Made by a program: the position numbers and the translations under genes. Below the pieces are notes generated by a model. The model was not told where the DNA came from. It did no database searches and worked only from the letters and a program-made list of their open reading frames with translations. DNA of 64,000 nucleotides from Sitta carolinensis (lineage: Eukaryota > Chordata > Aves > Passeriformes > Sittidae), in assembly GCA_032173965.1 (NCBI GenBank), contig CM063290.1, positions 11,619,501-11,683,500 on the forward strand, written 5' to 3'. Shown one piece after another: positions 25,997 through 37,480 of this stretch (its first letter is position 1; every line of letters begins with the position of its first letter).

Positions 25997-28900
25997 CTGA
26001 AACATGACGACACCATAAATGGTTTAATTCAATCTGAAGAAAAAAGCCATAGCTTTCAATGTGCATCCCCACATAAGTATCTAATCATGAGGTTCATCCA
26101 AACCCGAGGCCTGGGAGAAAAAACTCAATGAATTAGCCTAATGATTTGTAGTCCTATTGACTATAAAGAACACTTTGAAAAAGCAGGGATATAGGAGTTA
26201 CATTAAAAGGAAACATCCTTGTATCACTGACAGGAAAACAGCCAACTTTTTCTTCAATCATTTTAAGCATAACAGCATTATTAAAGTCTTTATACTTTGA
26301 GTGAAAGCATTAATTACTATACCCATCAGGAATACTTTTCATTGTCAAATTGCCTTTTACCGTGCTAATAAACACCATGATTTGCATGTAAAAATTAATA
26401 ATGTTACCTCATTTATAGGTCAAAACACACAGACTAAAATAGTTTCTGCAATTCTCCCTAAATAACTACCTCTTGCATATCAAGTTTTATGGCACATTAG
26501 AAATGAGTGCAATTCAGACAAGATTTGAATAACTGAGTAGATAGAGAGGGAAATATAAGAGCAAATAAGAAAAACCTTGTGGTAAGCTAAGCCTTAAAAA
26601 AAAAAAAAGCCTACAAAATAAATCAACTTTTTTAAAAATGTATGGACCCCATGTGACCTAGGGATGAAACAGCTGTGTTCAGGTCACTACTGAAAGTATC
26701 CACAGATTATGCCTCCAGCCACTCTGTGTATAAATGGTATATCAGAACAACTGAATGCATTTTAAAAAATCACTTTCAATTACTCTTACATTTCATTCAG
26801 TCTAACTATAACATCCACAGCTCCCATGTAACTTATGAAAACGGGTTGAAGAATTTGGGTATTTTCATAAGAGCCTGATGATGAAGTCCTGCATCAATTT
26901 TTATAAGATTTAAGACTATTATTAGGGTCCTCTTCTCACCTTTCTTTAGTAACATGGTGGGTTTGTTGGTATGGAGGACTATGAGCACAGCCACTTACTT
27001 TTCCCCTTTAATTACCTGCTGGAACATGTTAGAGGCCTGTTAGAGCACAGATACTTCCTGGGGTACCATATCTACTTCCCTCAGCATCAGATAGGCTTGG
27101 ATCACCCTTCTCATTCAGAAGTTGCAGATGCCCACCCACAGTATTTCAGCAGCTACCAAACGGTGGTTAATAAAGGTACTGGACTGCTACCTGCTCTTCT
27201 AGGTGGCAGCAAATAGCCAAGGTTGGCTCATTTTGCAAGAACCACACAGCAACCCAAGCTCTTATCTTTGAGCCCTCCCAGTCATATTTGCACTGAATTT
27301 AATGGGATTTCTAAAACAATGGGAACAGACATTTGTCTCCCTTTCTGAGATGCATTAAAGGAAAGCAAGACTGTAGTCCTTATTGCCTGACATTGCCACC
27401 CTCTTTTAGTGGAGACTCAGTCTGAAGCACAGCACAAAAGTAATTATTCACAACATCCCACTCCAGCCTCAGAGATAAGGTGTTAAGTCAGGCAACTGAA
27501 GTGTTCCCCTGCTATACAGAAAGCTGGTAGCTACATTGAAATGCACAGCCTGGGGCATGGGGGAGGATAGCAGAAAAAAAGATCAGGCCATTTATTTACC
27601 TCCCCAAATATGCTTCCCTGTGTCAAACTTCAAGCAGACAGTTTGAGAACTGCTGGCCTCAGTGACATGCCCCGGATCTCACATGGCACATCACTGTGAA
27701 AGGCTGAGAACATGGAGCTGCCTCCTCTGTGGAAAATGCTCTGCTCAAAGAAGCCTCTGACTATCGTGACAGAGATGCAAGTATTCCCTGAAAAAGAAAA
27801 CAGTTTTGTAACAACGGTAACTGTGCCACCGTTTTGTTTGCATTACAAACAAGCACCTAAGATGGCTTGTGTGACCCAGACTTTCCCAAAGCAATCTGCA
27901 CTACTCCAACACACGTGTGACAGTACGTGCTGCAGACTCACCTCTAACAAACACAGGATGTGTCAGGCAGGTGTATTATGGGGTACAGTTTGACGTGAGC
28001 ATCTCAGACAGCTCCAGGACATGAACTATGTCTTGGATCTTTAAGATCTTTCCTTTGATTGCTGAAGAAAGCCACAAAGGTGGGGACAGTACACAGTATC
28101 CTCCAGAACTGCATGTTCTCACTTGCCACCCTCTCTCACCTTGTCCACAAAGTCTGTCTTCAATCCTAACATTCACTGGCTCTTGTTGGGTTTTGATCAC
28201 AAGTTCTTCAAGGTGAAGATTCTGTCCTTTACAGGCATAGCATGCAGACAGCTGCACAGAGGAAGCAGGCCCACAATGCTGAGGCTGGCCAAGGAGACTT
28301 CAGAGCACCTCTGGTAGGACAAGATGGATCAAACCACTCTACCCATTCTCATATCCACAAGACAGCATAACGCAAAGAGCTCAGACCTGTTTGCCAGTCC
28401 CAGGAAGGGGAACTCTGTGCCCCAAGTAAATGGGATCTTACTACTTAAGGATTTCCACTTAAAGGCCTGAACATCCCATGTCTATGAACAGCAGCATTGT
28501 AGCTTTTATACAAAGCAAAAATCCTGCTCCCAGCTTTTTGACTGGGAAGAGAATATGACTCAGGTAGCACTATTGTGGCAGCATCTGCCTAGGACAGTCA
28601 CACTGCAGAGATGTCCTCTGCAGACATATCCTCAAAGCCCTGCTGCTTTGGGACCCTGAGTAGAAGAGAGCTGTAAGGCCAGGTTCCCTGGCTTCTCCCA
28701 CACAGCCTTCTCAGCACGAGCATGAGGGTCCTGTGGGAAGACCTACTGCATGGAGAATGTCTCTCCAACAAGGCAGGACCATGATTCAGGGGACTGACAA
28801 GAACATCTCCACATCTCAGCTAACATGACTTAACTTTGCTGTCCCCATAGTCCAGCTGACAAGAACAAGTCCTGCTGCATTTCCTAGCTAACAGCAGGTA

Positions 28901-31855
28901 TCCTATGCTGAAAGCAGCCCTGCCCTGCACCAGGCAGTGAAACTGCCCCAGAGCCACCAGTGACTGACCTCCAGGGATAGCAGAGAGCACCGAAAACTGG
29001 CCAGGCCCCTGAGGAAGATTCAGGAAGGCAGCCTGCCCCCCATACAACATTGACACATCAAGACCCCAATCCCCACCTCAATCAAGATAAAAGTAGTAAT
29101 CTGTGTTTTCTAGCAGCAAGGGAGAAAGTGATTTCTGTGTTTTCAGGAGTACAGAAAATGATATCACACCTTCAGAGGAGGGGAATTCTCCCTGCAGCAA
29201 GGCTAGCCTGCAGTCCCTCTCTACTCCATCCAGAAGCCCAGGCATCCATTCCACACTGTGCAGCTTGACTCTTGTTCAGCTGATTTCTTTTCCAGCCTCT
29301 GAGTCTGAACATCACTGCATGACGTTCCTTCCTCTGCTAAGCATCTTTCTAACTGTGACTGAAGAATCTGGCAAATGACCAAGTATTCTTTAACCTCCAC
29401 ATTAACTATTGTTAGCTTTGGCAAAGCCCAGCTCCCGGGATGCCTGGTGTGGTATCGCTTACTGCTGCAGCCTACAGGAACTGCTGTAGTGGCGAGATTC
29501 AGAGAACAGGGATCAGGTAGCAAATGCAACACAGAGCTCTCACCCACAGTGCCCTCCATCCCCGCACTGCCTAATGAGCTTTGGGAACAGCTACAACTTT
29601 TAAGCTCCATACTTCTGCAAAAGGTTTGGAGACAGTGAATGTGCAGAACGGAGTCAGTCAGAGAAGCTGCAAGTTAGATGAGGCCAAATGCTACTTTTAG
29701 ATCAAGATGTGTTGGTAGCATTGCAGCTCCATAGAGTGTTATTTATCTTTCAAGCATGGTGAGAAGAGAGAGATGTTTTGCTCTAGCCAGCTTTGTCTGC
29801 TGGAAGATGGCACAGGCTGCACCACCTCCTCAACCCTCGACAGAACCCTCTTGGCTTGTACTCTTACTGCTACAGTCCTAACAGTAAAGTCCTTAGCCCC
29901 ACAGCCCACTGCACAAAAACTAGAATATGTCTTTCTCCCGTCATTCTCAGTAATAAGTCCAACCAGCAAAATCAGTTATGGCTGCTCTGAACAGTGCCAG
30001 AGATGGTTCTTTAGCCCATTTTTTACAGCAGACTGCAGGCTTTGCAAAGCACCAGCTCCAGCCATATTCAGACAACCAAGTTCTACTGATGGCAAATCCT
30101 ATGCAGAAATGTCCACAGCATTCATCAAGGATAGCTGAATTCAGAGACCAGACGGCAGGTTTTCTTAAACAGACTTTATGTTGCTTAATATAGCACACAC
30201 TCTTCCCCAGTATCTGCACAACACCGAGTTGGAGATGTTCTGAGATTTGCACTGAGGAAGACTGGAGGGGTGGGAGAAAGGCTGCAGAAGGAAGCATTTA
30301 AAAAGCATGAGATGACTTCGGAGAAACATTATCTGCAAGCAACAATCTCCTAACAGAGGACTCGCAATGCAGAGGCCTGGTTAGTAATGAAAACAAAATG
30401 TAAACCAGTGCCTAGTCAGGCAATGCAGCTGCAAATCCATCCAGGATTAGTCTCAAAAGCTGAAGATGTGAATACTTTAGTCTGGCTCATACCTTTCCTC
30501 TGGGGAGACATCCTGCATTGTGCCTCACTGTACACCTACACAAAACTGCTCCGTGAGACCTGTGCACCACAGGCCTTCTCATGCCACTCCAACACTATCC
30601 AAGTTACAAAAATTACTTCAGTGCCAACACAACTGGATCCCTGCCGTGAGAAGACTTCCTTTGCCTTCTCATTTCTTCACTGAGATGACCAAGTTCCTTG
30701 TGTATTTCCTTTAAGGTCATCCCTGCTTTGGACCTGTCCCATTTTGGCACCTTGATTTCTGCTGGGTTTGCTCTCAACAGCTCTTCTTTTTACCTAGATA
30801 GAGGAAACCCAGAGACTATTTGTTGCCGCCTTCTACTCCATGAAGGAAAATCTCTAGTAACAGCAAACTGATTAGAATTTTTTGCATAAAAACTAGTAGC
30901 GAGTCTTGGGCTTGCCTCATTCCCACTATCCCTTCCACCAAAGCCAAGCAACCGGAAACATGGACTGCTGTGGAGCCCATCTTGCAACTAATAAACACAA
31001 CTACCAGCAGCCCCAAAATCTGCCTCATCAGACACTCACTGCCAATTCAGGCAGCAAATGCAGCCTAACAGTTACAATTTGCACGAGAGTTGGGCAACCC
31101 TCCCTCTGGAGGTGCTTTTGCCACCAGCTACCTGGACCCTTGTTTTATTGCAGATGTTTCCTTTCTGCTCCCTGCACAACTCCTCCAACTACACGAGCTC
31201 CATCTGAAGTTCCACGGAGAGCCTTTTGCCTGCCCGTGTAGTGCATGACAAGGCATGCAGTGTGTTATACTAAAGTCACGGTCCATTTGTTTCGCATCAA
31301 AGCAAGTACCAACAGGACATTCAAAAGGCAAAGCTGGCCCATCTCAGGTTAAGTGTGAAAACAGCATGGATAATAAAAAATTATCTTTAAGGCTAACATG
31401 AGTGCTGTGAGCTTTTTAATTGAAGTAAAGTCTTCACTGATACGCTTTCTTGAAAGGTACTTACCTGTCCCCAAGCCCTGGTATGTCTATTGATCACTGC
31501 CCACAAGGAACTGTACTTCATAGGACATACTGCCTCCTTATGATTGAAATAGCTCCCTTCCTTAATCAGCATATAATCAGATATTCCCACACAGGAGAAC
31601 TATAGCCCTGATTGACAAGATAGTTACAAAAATAAACCTAGAGTTTAAATATAGCTTGCTCATCTCCCTGGAAGGTATGTAGTATTGTGTTATACAAGTC
31701 TACCATAATTTTCCTTGAATTAATATAGTCCATATTGCCCCACTGCCTCGATCGTTATCAATTACACTGCTCGCAGATTTGTGTTATACGGGAGAGTTGG
31801 CAGCTACGCTGGGTGGGAATCGCAACTCGCCTTTCCTCTGCGTGGACTGACTTAC
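25997..31855. other. Non-coding DNA between the 25.9-kb CpG patch and the leader exons
   Basis: No recognisable gene, repeat family or GC-rich patch. A run of A at 26597-26609 and an octamer-type atttgcat near 26380 are the only small landmarks. It would be intron if the predicted leader exons are real. Confidence 0.55.
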
Positions 31856-31932
31856 CATCAGTATTTCATTGGCAATTAACACGTACAGGTTTGGAGTTCG
31901 CGTACCAGTTGAATGTGTGATTTCCAATGCAA
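31856..31932 (-). other. Predicted 77-nt second leader exon, minus strand
   Basis: On the minus strand an acceptor (CCTATCCACCTCTACAG, ending at 31933) and a donor ATG|GTAAGT at 31856/31855 bracket 77 nt. The donor matches the consensus in all six intron bases. The surrounding 170 bp has about ten CpGs, well above the neighbouring DNA. Two of three frames are closed, so it is probably untranslated. With the donor at 32856 it defines a 923-nt intron, so the pair reads as a spliced 5' leader from the CpG island. No cDNA support is available here. Confidence 0.4.
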
Positions 31933-32230
31933 CTGTAGAGGTGGATAGGTAAATAAGTGTGCAGGACCACACAGCTATGTATGGAAACAAAATACATATG
32001 CTCAACCTGAAGGGATTTACACGGATGAAATATCTCTGTATGCAAACACACAAGCCAGCCAGGCAAGATTTAATTATCTCCTCTTTCTAGGGTGGAGAGT
32101 TCAATAGCACAATACTCATTGCATTTCTTCCAATCTATCAGGATTTTCTGATGTATTAAATATGCAACGTAACGAGGGCAGAGCTCTATAGCCCTGATCT
32201 CGTTTCAGAAAAAAAAGAAAAATGAGATTC

Positions 32231-32243
32231 TTTTTTTTTTTTT
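32231..32243 (-). repeat. 13-nt poly-T tract
   Basis: A T run inside the predicted 923-nt intron between the two candidate leader exons. Confidence 0.8.
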
Positions 32244-32855
32244 AAACCCATTCTAATCATAAAATGCTTTTCATCTGTTAAAAAAACTCCCAATTGCTGA
32301 CTGGCTAAAAAAACATGGGACAGACCTCATATTTATTATGCAAATCCTTAGCATTAAGAAAACAAATCACCAACTAACATCTGTCTCGCCCTAAAGGAAA
32401 ATAAATTAAAAAACCAGCCACCCTTCGCTCACTCCCTACGCAGCGGGCCGAGCACACCGCGGGATCGGCAGGGACGCGCCTGCCGCCCGCTCCCCGCCGG
32501 TGCTGCAATGTCCCCAGCACAGCGGCAGCCTCGGCCGACCGGCCCCGCACCAGCCCGGCCACTGCGGTCCTTTCGCCGCCGCCCCCTCGCGCCCGACCCA
32601 CCTTTCCCTTCCATCGCGGAGCCTTACGAGCGCCGGGAAGTTGCGGGAAGACGCGCACCCTCCTCAGCCGAGAGCCCGGCGGGCAGAGCCGGCCGCCGCT
32701 GCCTCGCTCCGCGGTGGGGACGGCGCTGTCACAGCCCCGGAGCTGCAAGCAAGCAAGCGGCGGAGGGGACGGCGTGAGCCGCCGGGCCCCCCGCAGCCCC
32801 CGCGGCGCGGGGCGCGGAGCGGAGCGGAGCGCGGCGCGGGGGGAGCGCGCGTTAC

Positions 32856-32940
32856 CTGTGCGCCGGCGGGAGCTGTCCCTGGCCGAGCGGTGCTGCGGGG
32901 GCGAGTGGCTCCGCGGCCCGCCGCGCTGCCTGGCACCGCC
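32856..32940 (-). other. Predicted first leader exon (3' boundary well defined, 5' end unknown)
   Basis: On the minus strand CACAG|GTAACG at 32856/32855 is a strong donor inside the CpG island, just downstream of the NRF1/GC-box cluster. The start is set only to the edge of that cluster; the true start site is not visible. There is no ATG between 32940 and the donor. An ATG at 32945-32943, inside the NRF1-like site, stays open for 30 codons to the donor; spliced to the next candidate exon it would stop after 18 more codons. It therefore looks like at most an upstream ORF, and the exon is probably 5' UTR. Confidence 0.45.
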
Positions 32941-32975
32941 CGCATGCGCGCCCCGCCCGCGCCCCGCCCCCGCAC
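32941..32975. promoter_or_regulatory. NRF1-like site and clustered GC boxes in the CpG island
   Basis: CGCATGCGCG at 32941-32950 contains the palindromic core GCATGCGC typical of NRF1 sites. It is followed by several CCCCGCCC/CCCGCCC boxes of SP/KLF type. Both are classic elements close to CpG-island start sites. They lie just upstream, in minus orientation, of the predicted leader exon. Confidence 0.5.
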
Positions 32976-33348
32976 CGCGGCACCGCCGGGCCCGGCTGCG
33001 GGATCCGCGCACCGAGCGCGGCGCCCGGGCAGCGGCGGCGGCTCCGGCCGCGCCGCCCCATCCCGTCCCGCGGCCGGCGAGCGGCAGCGCTCGGGTGCTC
33101 CGCGCGGGCACGGACAGCGGCCGGACAGAGCCGGCGGGAGCTCCGCGGGCCGGGCCGGCGCCGGGACCCCGCAGCCGTGCGCCGCACGGCTCCGCTGCTG
33201 CAGGAGCGCGGCCGGTCCCGCGGGTGCCCCGCAAACCCCCAGACCACGGCTCCCATGCCGGGCGGGTCTGGGACATCGCTCCGCTCGCCCCCAGCCTCCC
33301 CGGATCCTGCGCGCCAAGCTGAGCCCGCACACCTGCAGACTCGGAGAG

Positions 33349-36300
33349 GATCTCTCAGGAGATGCCCAGTCTCAGGTTCAGGCCTTCCCTGGAAATGTTA
33401 TCTTAAGATTAATTATGCTGATTCATAAAACATCCACCTCATGGCTAGTTTATGCTTTTCCGCCTTTGCATCCAGCCACTGGATTTCACTCCTGGGTTTC
33501 ACTCATCCTCTAACTCATTAATAAAATAAGCAGTCCTCTGCTAATAAGAAGTTGATAAAACATTCATACCAGGATCAAGTCACTTGTTTTGGAGAATGAA
33601 GAGTTCATCCCTGTTAGAAAGTTTCTCCACACAGAAATTACCTCTTAAGTTTTTTTCAGATTTTTAACTTTGGTGCAATGGGGATGGTAAAACCTCGTTC
33701 TGTGTTTGTTTTATGATTTGTGCTACTGAAAAAGCAGCTCACGGCATCCACTGTGCTGGGAGCTGCACAAATAGAGGATAGATGGCTCCAGCACGATGTA
33801 AGTTTCTAAATACAGGAACAGTAGTAACTCCTCTCTTTTACTGTTCCTTTATACATCCTAATGTTCATATCTTCCCTTCTTACCTAGGACTGGCAAAACA
33901 CTCAGTAATTACATGATCTCTCATGCTCTTCATTCTGAGCTACTGCAAACCATCCTGCGGGTACTACCTATGGGCATTCACATCCCAAAACCAAACTCTG
34001 AATTTGGTTATGGAGGTGAACACTGCAAACACCATTTCACCTTAGCACACAGCCCAGGCAGTTCAGAGCAACACCTGCTCCAATTTCAGCTTCCACCCCA
34101 CAAGGTGCCAGGAAACTTAAGTTAGGGATGGCCTATTAGTGCAAAAAAGAATCAATTAGAAACAGTCCAGGATGAAGACCCAGCACATAAAATTCACATT
34201 TTAACTGGCTCCTATCCATTTATTAGGATATATATTAATTTTATCTATTATCTACACTATTGTGAAGAATGACATTAGTTTTTTTTTTTAATTTCAGGAC
34301 TGAATAGTCAGGTACTGTAGGCAAGCCGTGAGTCAAACTGTGATATAGAGAAGTGATGAAGCAGACTTAGAAACTGAAGAAGCAACAGACATTTACTTTG
34401 ACCTTCTAGTCAAATCATCAATTCTTTCTTTGACTGATGTGGGATCCTATTTCCCTGTTGCTATATCTTACCCACCATCAATGCCAAACTGACTCGACTA
34501 CACTTCCAGGGTCAATCTGTACACATTTTCTAAAAAGCAATGAAACAATGACTCATTCAAGGTCTATTAGTCCTAACTAATGTTACAAAACACAATCAGA
34601 TTATACACTAAAGTGCTGCACAACTCCTCAGCCAGTTTTTTATAACTCTTGGACTCAAGTTATCAACCCCCACAGATTAAAATCAGGCAAAATCTCAAAG
34701 GACATTAAAGCTCCAGCATCCAAGTTCAAGAACAACTTTCAAAAGAGAGAAGGCAAAGAAATCCTAACATTGAAGGTACAGCCAGGCTGTTTACCAAGAA
34801 CACAATCTGAGGCACCATTTGTAATAGAAGGCACTGGACCAATGAACTAAGAGCCTCATTTCAAAGCCGTGCACTCCCTGGAAAGCTAACAGCCATCAAT
34901 AACTCAGCTTCACAGAAAAAGCTGGGAAAGAATTCCTAGCTGAAGGCATCAAGCTGAGCTCCACTGCCATGAGAATATATGAAGACAAGTTTCCCAAATA
35001 TAGGAAATGTATTTTTCCAGTGCCCTGACAGAATCAGCCATAATATTATCCCCACTGGCAAAGGTAGGTTGAGGTTTGAGGCTTTTGTGGAGGTCCTGTC
35101 AAAGGATGGGGATATGAATTAGCTCTTCAGAGGTCTTACTCTTGGAGAGCAAGGCAAAATTAACATTTATTTTTTGTTTTGCTTTTGAGATGTAAAACAT
35201 TTCCTCCTTTGAGGTAACAGAGGGTATAAACATAGATAAAACCCACTAATCCACACATTCAATTTTCAATCACAGTTTATTGGAGCTTTCTGGGTCACAT
35301 CTGGGACACCACAGTCAGTGGTGTCAGTTTTCAGTTCCAAATCATGAAACCATCACAAGGCCTTAAGATTCATTTCCTTAAAAAGCCAGATTGAAAAGTC
35401 CCTCCCTTTGCTCCTTCTCTCCTCAATGCAAAGAAGCAAATTCAAGGGAATAAATTCAGTGAATATTTTCCTCCCTTGACATTTACAGGTCATCTTTCAA
35501 ATTATTTATCAGTAGAAAGAAATATAATATTGCTTGTGTTCAATTCCACATTAAAGTACCTCCTGCATTAAAGTATCAGGCAAGCTGGAGCACCTCAAGT
35601 TAGATCACTGTTTCTCCTTTAGTCCCTCAGGAAAGTCTAAGCCTACTCTGGCTTTGCAAGTATCAAGCATCGAATAACACTACACACTAATGGCATCTCA
35701 GTAGCGCATCAAGTTCTTCCCCAAACCACAGCAAGAGACAGCATTGCAGCACTCAGGAGGTGCAAATGTGCTGAGCCTGGAATTCTTTCTACTCACACCC
35801 TTTAGCCAAGATAGGAGAAGAACCTTTGAAGCACCACTGCTGTATCAAGCCCACAGGATTGTCAGGGTTGCTTCTTTCACATGTTTAAGCTTTGGGTGTA
35901 AGCTGGAATCACAGTACAATTAATAAAGTGGCTCAATCCAAGCACAAACTACCCTGTGCAGACCCTGCTCTCCCAAAATGCCTCAGCATATCCTTGGCCC
36001 CTGTTATGGCAAGGAGATGGCTATTTGGGAAAGGCAGAGTTACTCCCTCTTGATGTTAGTCCTGAGTGGTTTCTGCAGAGCTGCAAACACAGGGCTTCTT
36101 CATAGCCACCTGCACTGTTGTTTGATCAGCAGAGCTTTTGCTCAGCCTGGTTTTTGCTGCTGAAGACCTGACTACTCCATCAGACTGACTCTGAATAGCA
36201 GAGAACTGCCCCCTCTTCCCAGGGGTGGCAGGACAACATGTAAAGTCCTACTGGTGGAGGGAAGGTTCTGCTTGACAAAGAGCTCAGCCTGTACAAGTGA

Positions 36301-37124
36301 GAGAGAACAGCAAGGGCTCAGCTTGGATGCTCTCAGGGTGCTTCAGACAGAAACAGAAATGTTTCCTGGGCCTTCAGCCCTTGAGGAGCCTGCTGCTTCC
36401 GACCTGGATGCTGGATGCTAGGCAGAGCCCACTGCCTGTCCCTGTACCTTTCTGTAAACTGCTGGCTTAGAAACAGCCCTGACCACAGACAGGATAAAGC
36501 CAAGTGGCCGTTTTGGCATTGCTGCAGATTGTAAGCCCACATGATGATCATACATGGTCTCCTAGCTGCTGCTGCTCCTGCCCATCTGCTGCCCTGGCAC
36601 AGAGCCTCCTTCTCTAAGAGGGAACCTCCATTCAGGAGGGTGAGACACCAACCAGCCTGCAAGGTTGTGCAGATAGCCACACAAGCTGCTATGCCTACAT
36701 AGGGCACTTTTGCATGAGGCAGGAAGTGCCAGGAGGGAGCAGATTGCCAGTGGTGGGATATCATCCACCCAGTGCCAGTTTCTGGTGATGACCACCCAAC
36801 ATGGAAACAAAGTCAGGCAAAAAAGTCTCAAGGGCCAGCGGACCTACTGGCTTCTATACCAAGCTCTGCAAAAGGGCAGTCACAAGCCCGCTTCACTTTC
36901 ATTTCGAGAGAGTGTAAATTGAGATGCCAGTGTCTCAGCCTGTTCCCAAACTGCCCAGAAGCCAACTTCAGCGCCCAAATGAGTTCCCAGCCAGACAGAG
37001 CTGCTCTCACTGCAGGCAGCAGAATAGCATTTGTCCTACACAAAGTTTAAAGAGTGTTTCTTAAAGACAATGAACAGCTCAATCAAAAAGGAACTACACT
37101 GAGTTTTGGCCAAGGTGTAGTTGA
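33349..37124. other. Non-coding DNA upstream of the CpG-island promoter
   Basis: AT-leaning unique sequence with no open frame over about 145 codons and no recognised transposon. For a minus-strand promoter at 33 kb this is the upstream side, where proximal enhancers would sit; none can be named from sequence. Confidence 0.55.
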
Positions 37125-37480
37125 TTTTGGGGCCCGGTGGGCTTTGGCTCGGCCCGGGCAGGGATTGTAGCGGCAAGATACTCGCAGCTGCAGCCTGGCC
37201 CGGCCTCGGCCGGGGCCCCGCGGCTTCCCCTCTCTGGCTCGGCCGGCGCTGCAGCAGAGGCAGGGCCCGGGTGCCGGGACAGGGCTCGGTGGATTTCTTG
37301 GGAAGGGGCCCGGGTGCCGGGACAGGGCTCGGTGAATTTCTTGGGAAGGGGCCCGAGTGCCGGGACAGGGCTCGGTGAATTTCTTGGGAAGGGGCCCGGG
37401 TGCCGGGACAGGGCTCGGTGAATTTCTTGGGCAGAACCCGCCCATCCTGGCCCGGCCCGGCAGAAGGGCTGGGCCAGCCT
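37125..37480. other. Isolated GC-rich block holding the 43-bp minisatellite
   Basis: A 350-bp GC/CpG-rich patch with sharp borders to AT-rich DNA. It includes repeated cccggcc/ggcccgg motifs on both sides of the minisatellite. The composition resembles an endogenous-retrovirus LTR or a small CpG island. I see neither clear terminal TG...CA ends nor target-site duplications, so the origin is open. Confidence 0.5.
37263..37434. repeat. 43-bp minisatellite, 4 copies
   Basis: Four consecutive 43-bp units at 37263, 37306, 37349 and 37392 differ by only a few bases. Each begins gggcccg(g/a)gtgccggga and ends atttcttgggaag (the last unit ends gcag). The period is not a multiple of three. Peptide repeats seen in the frames here simply reflect the DNA repeat. 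Confidence 0.96.

Larger units (their letters stand above)
32423..33348. promoter_or_regulatory. CpG-island promoter (likely minus-strand transcript; candidate distal FGF12 promoter)
   Basis: About 0.9 kb of very GC-rich, CpG-dense, non-repetitive sequence lies between AT-rich flanks. Such islands in vertebrates nearly always mark promoters. It carries an NRF1-like GCATGCGC and neighbouring CCCCGCCC GC boxes (32941-32975), and no obvious TATA box. The best splice signal inside is a minus-strand donor at 32856/32855. In human, FGF12 lies downstream of MB21D2 on the same strand and has distal 5' transcript starts a few tens of kb from the MB21D2 3' end. The island lies about 24 kb beyond the predicted 3' end, which fits. 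The assignment to FGF12 is inference; a lncRNA or bidirectional promoter is the alternative. Confidence 0.75.

Noticed and set aside
32374..33330. Minus-strand frame of 318 codons and a plus-strand frame of 337 codons in the CpG island
   Set aside because: Low stop density in GC-rich DNA explains both. Composition is Ala/Gly/Arg/Pro without domains, and the frames ignore the strong splice donor inside.
37083..37445. Repetitive proline-rich peptides of 85-120 codons
   Set aside because: They are translations of the 43-bp DNA repeat in successive frames, since 43 is not a multiple of three.
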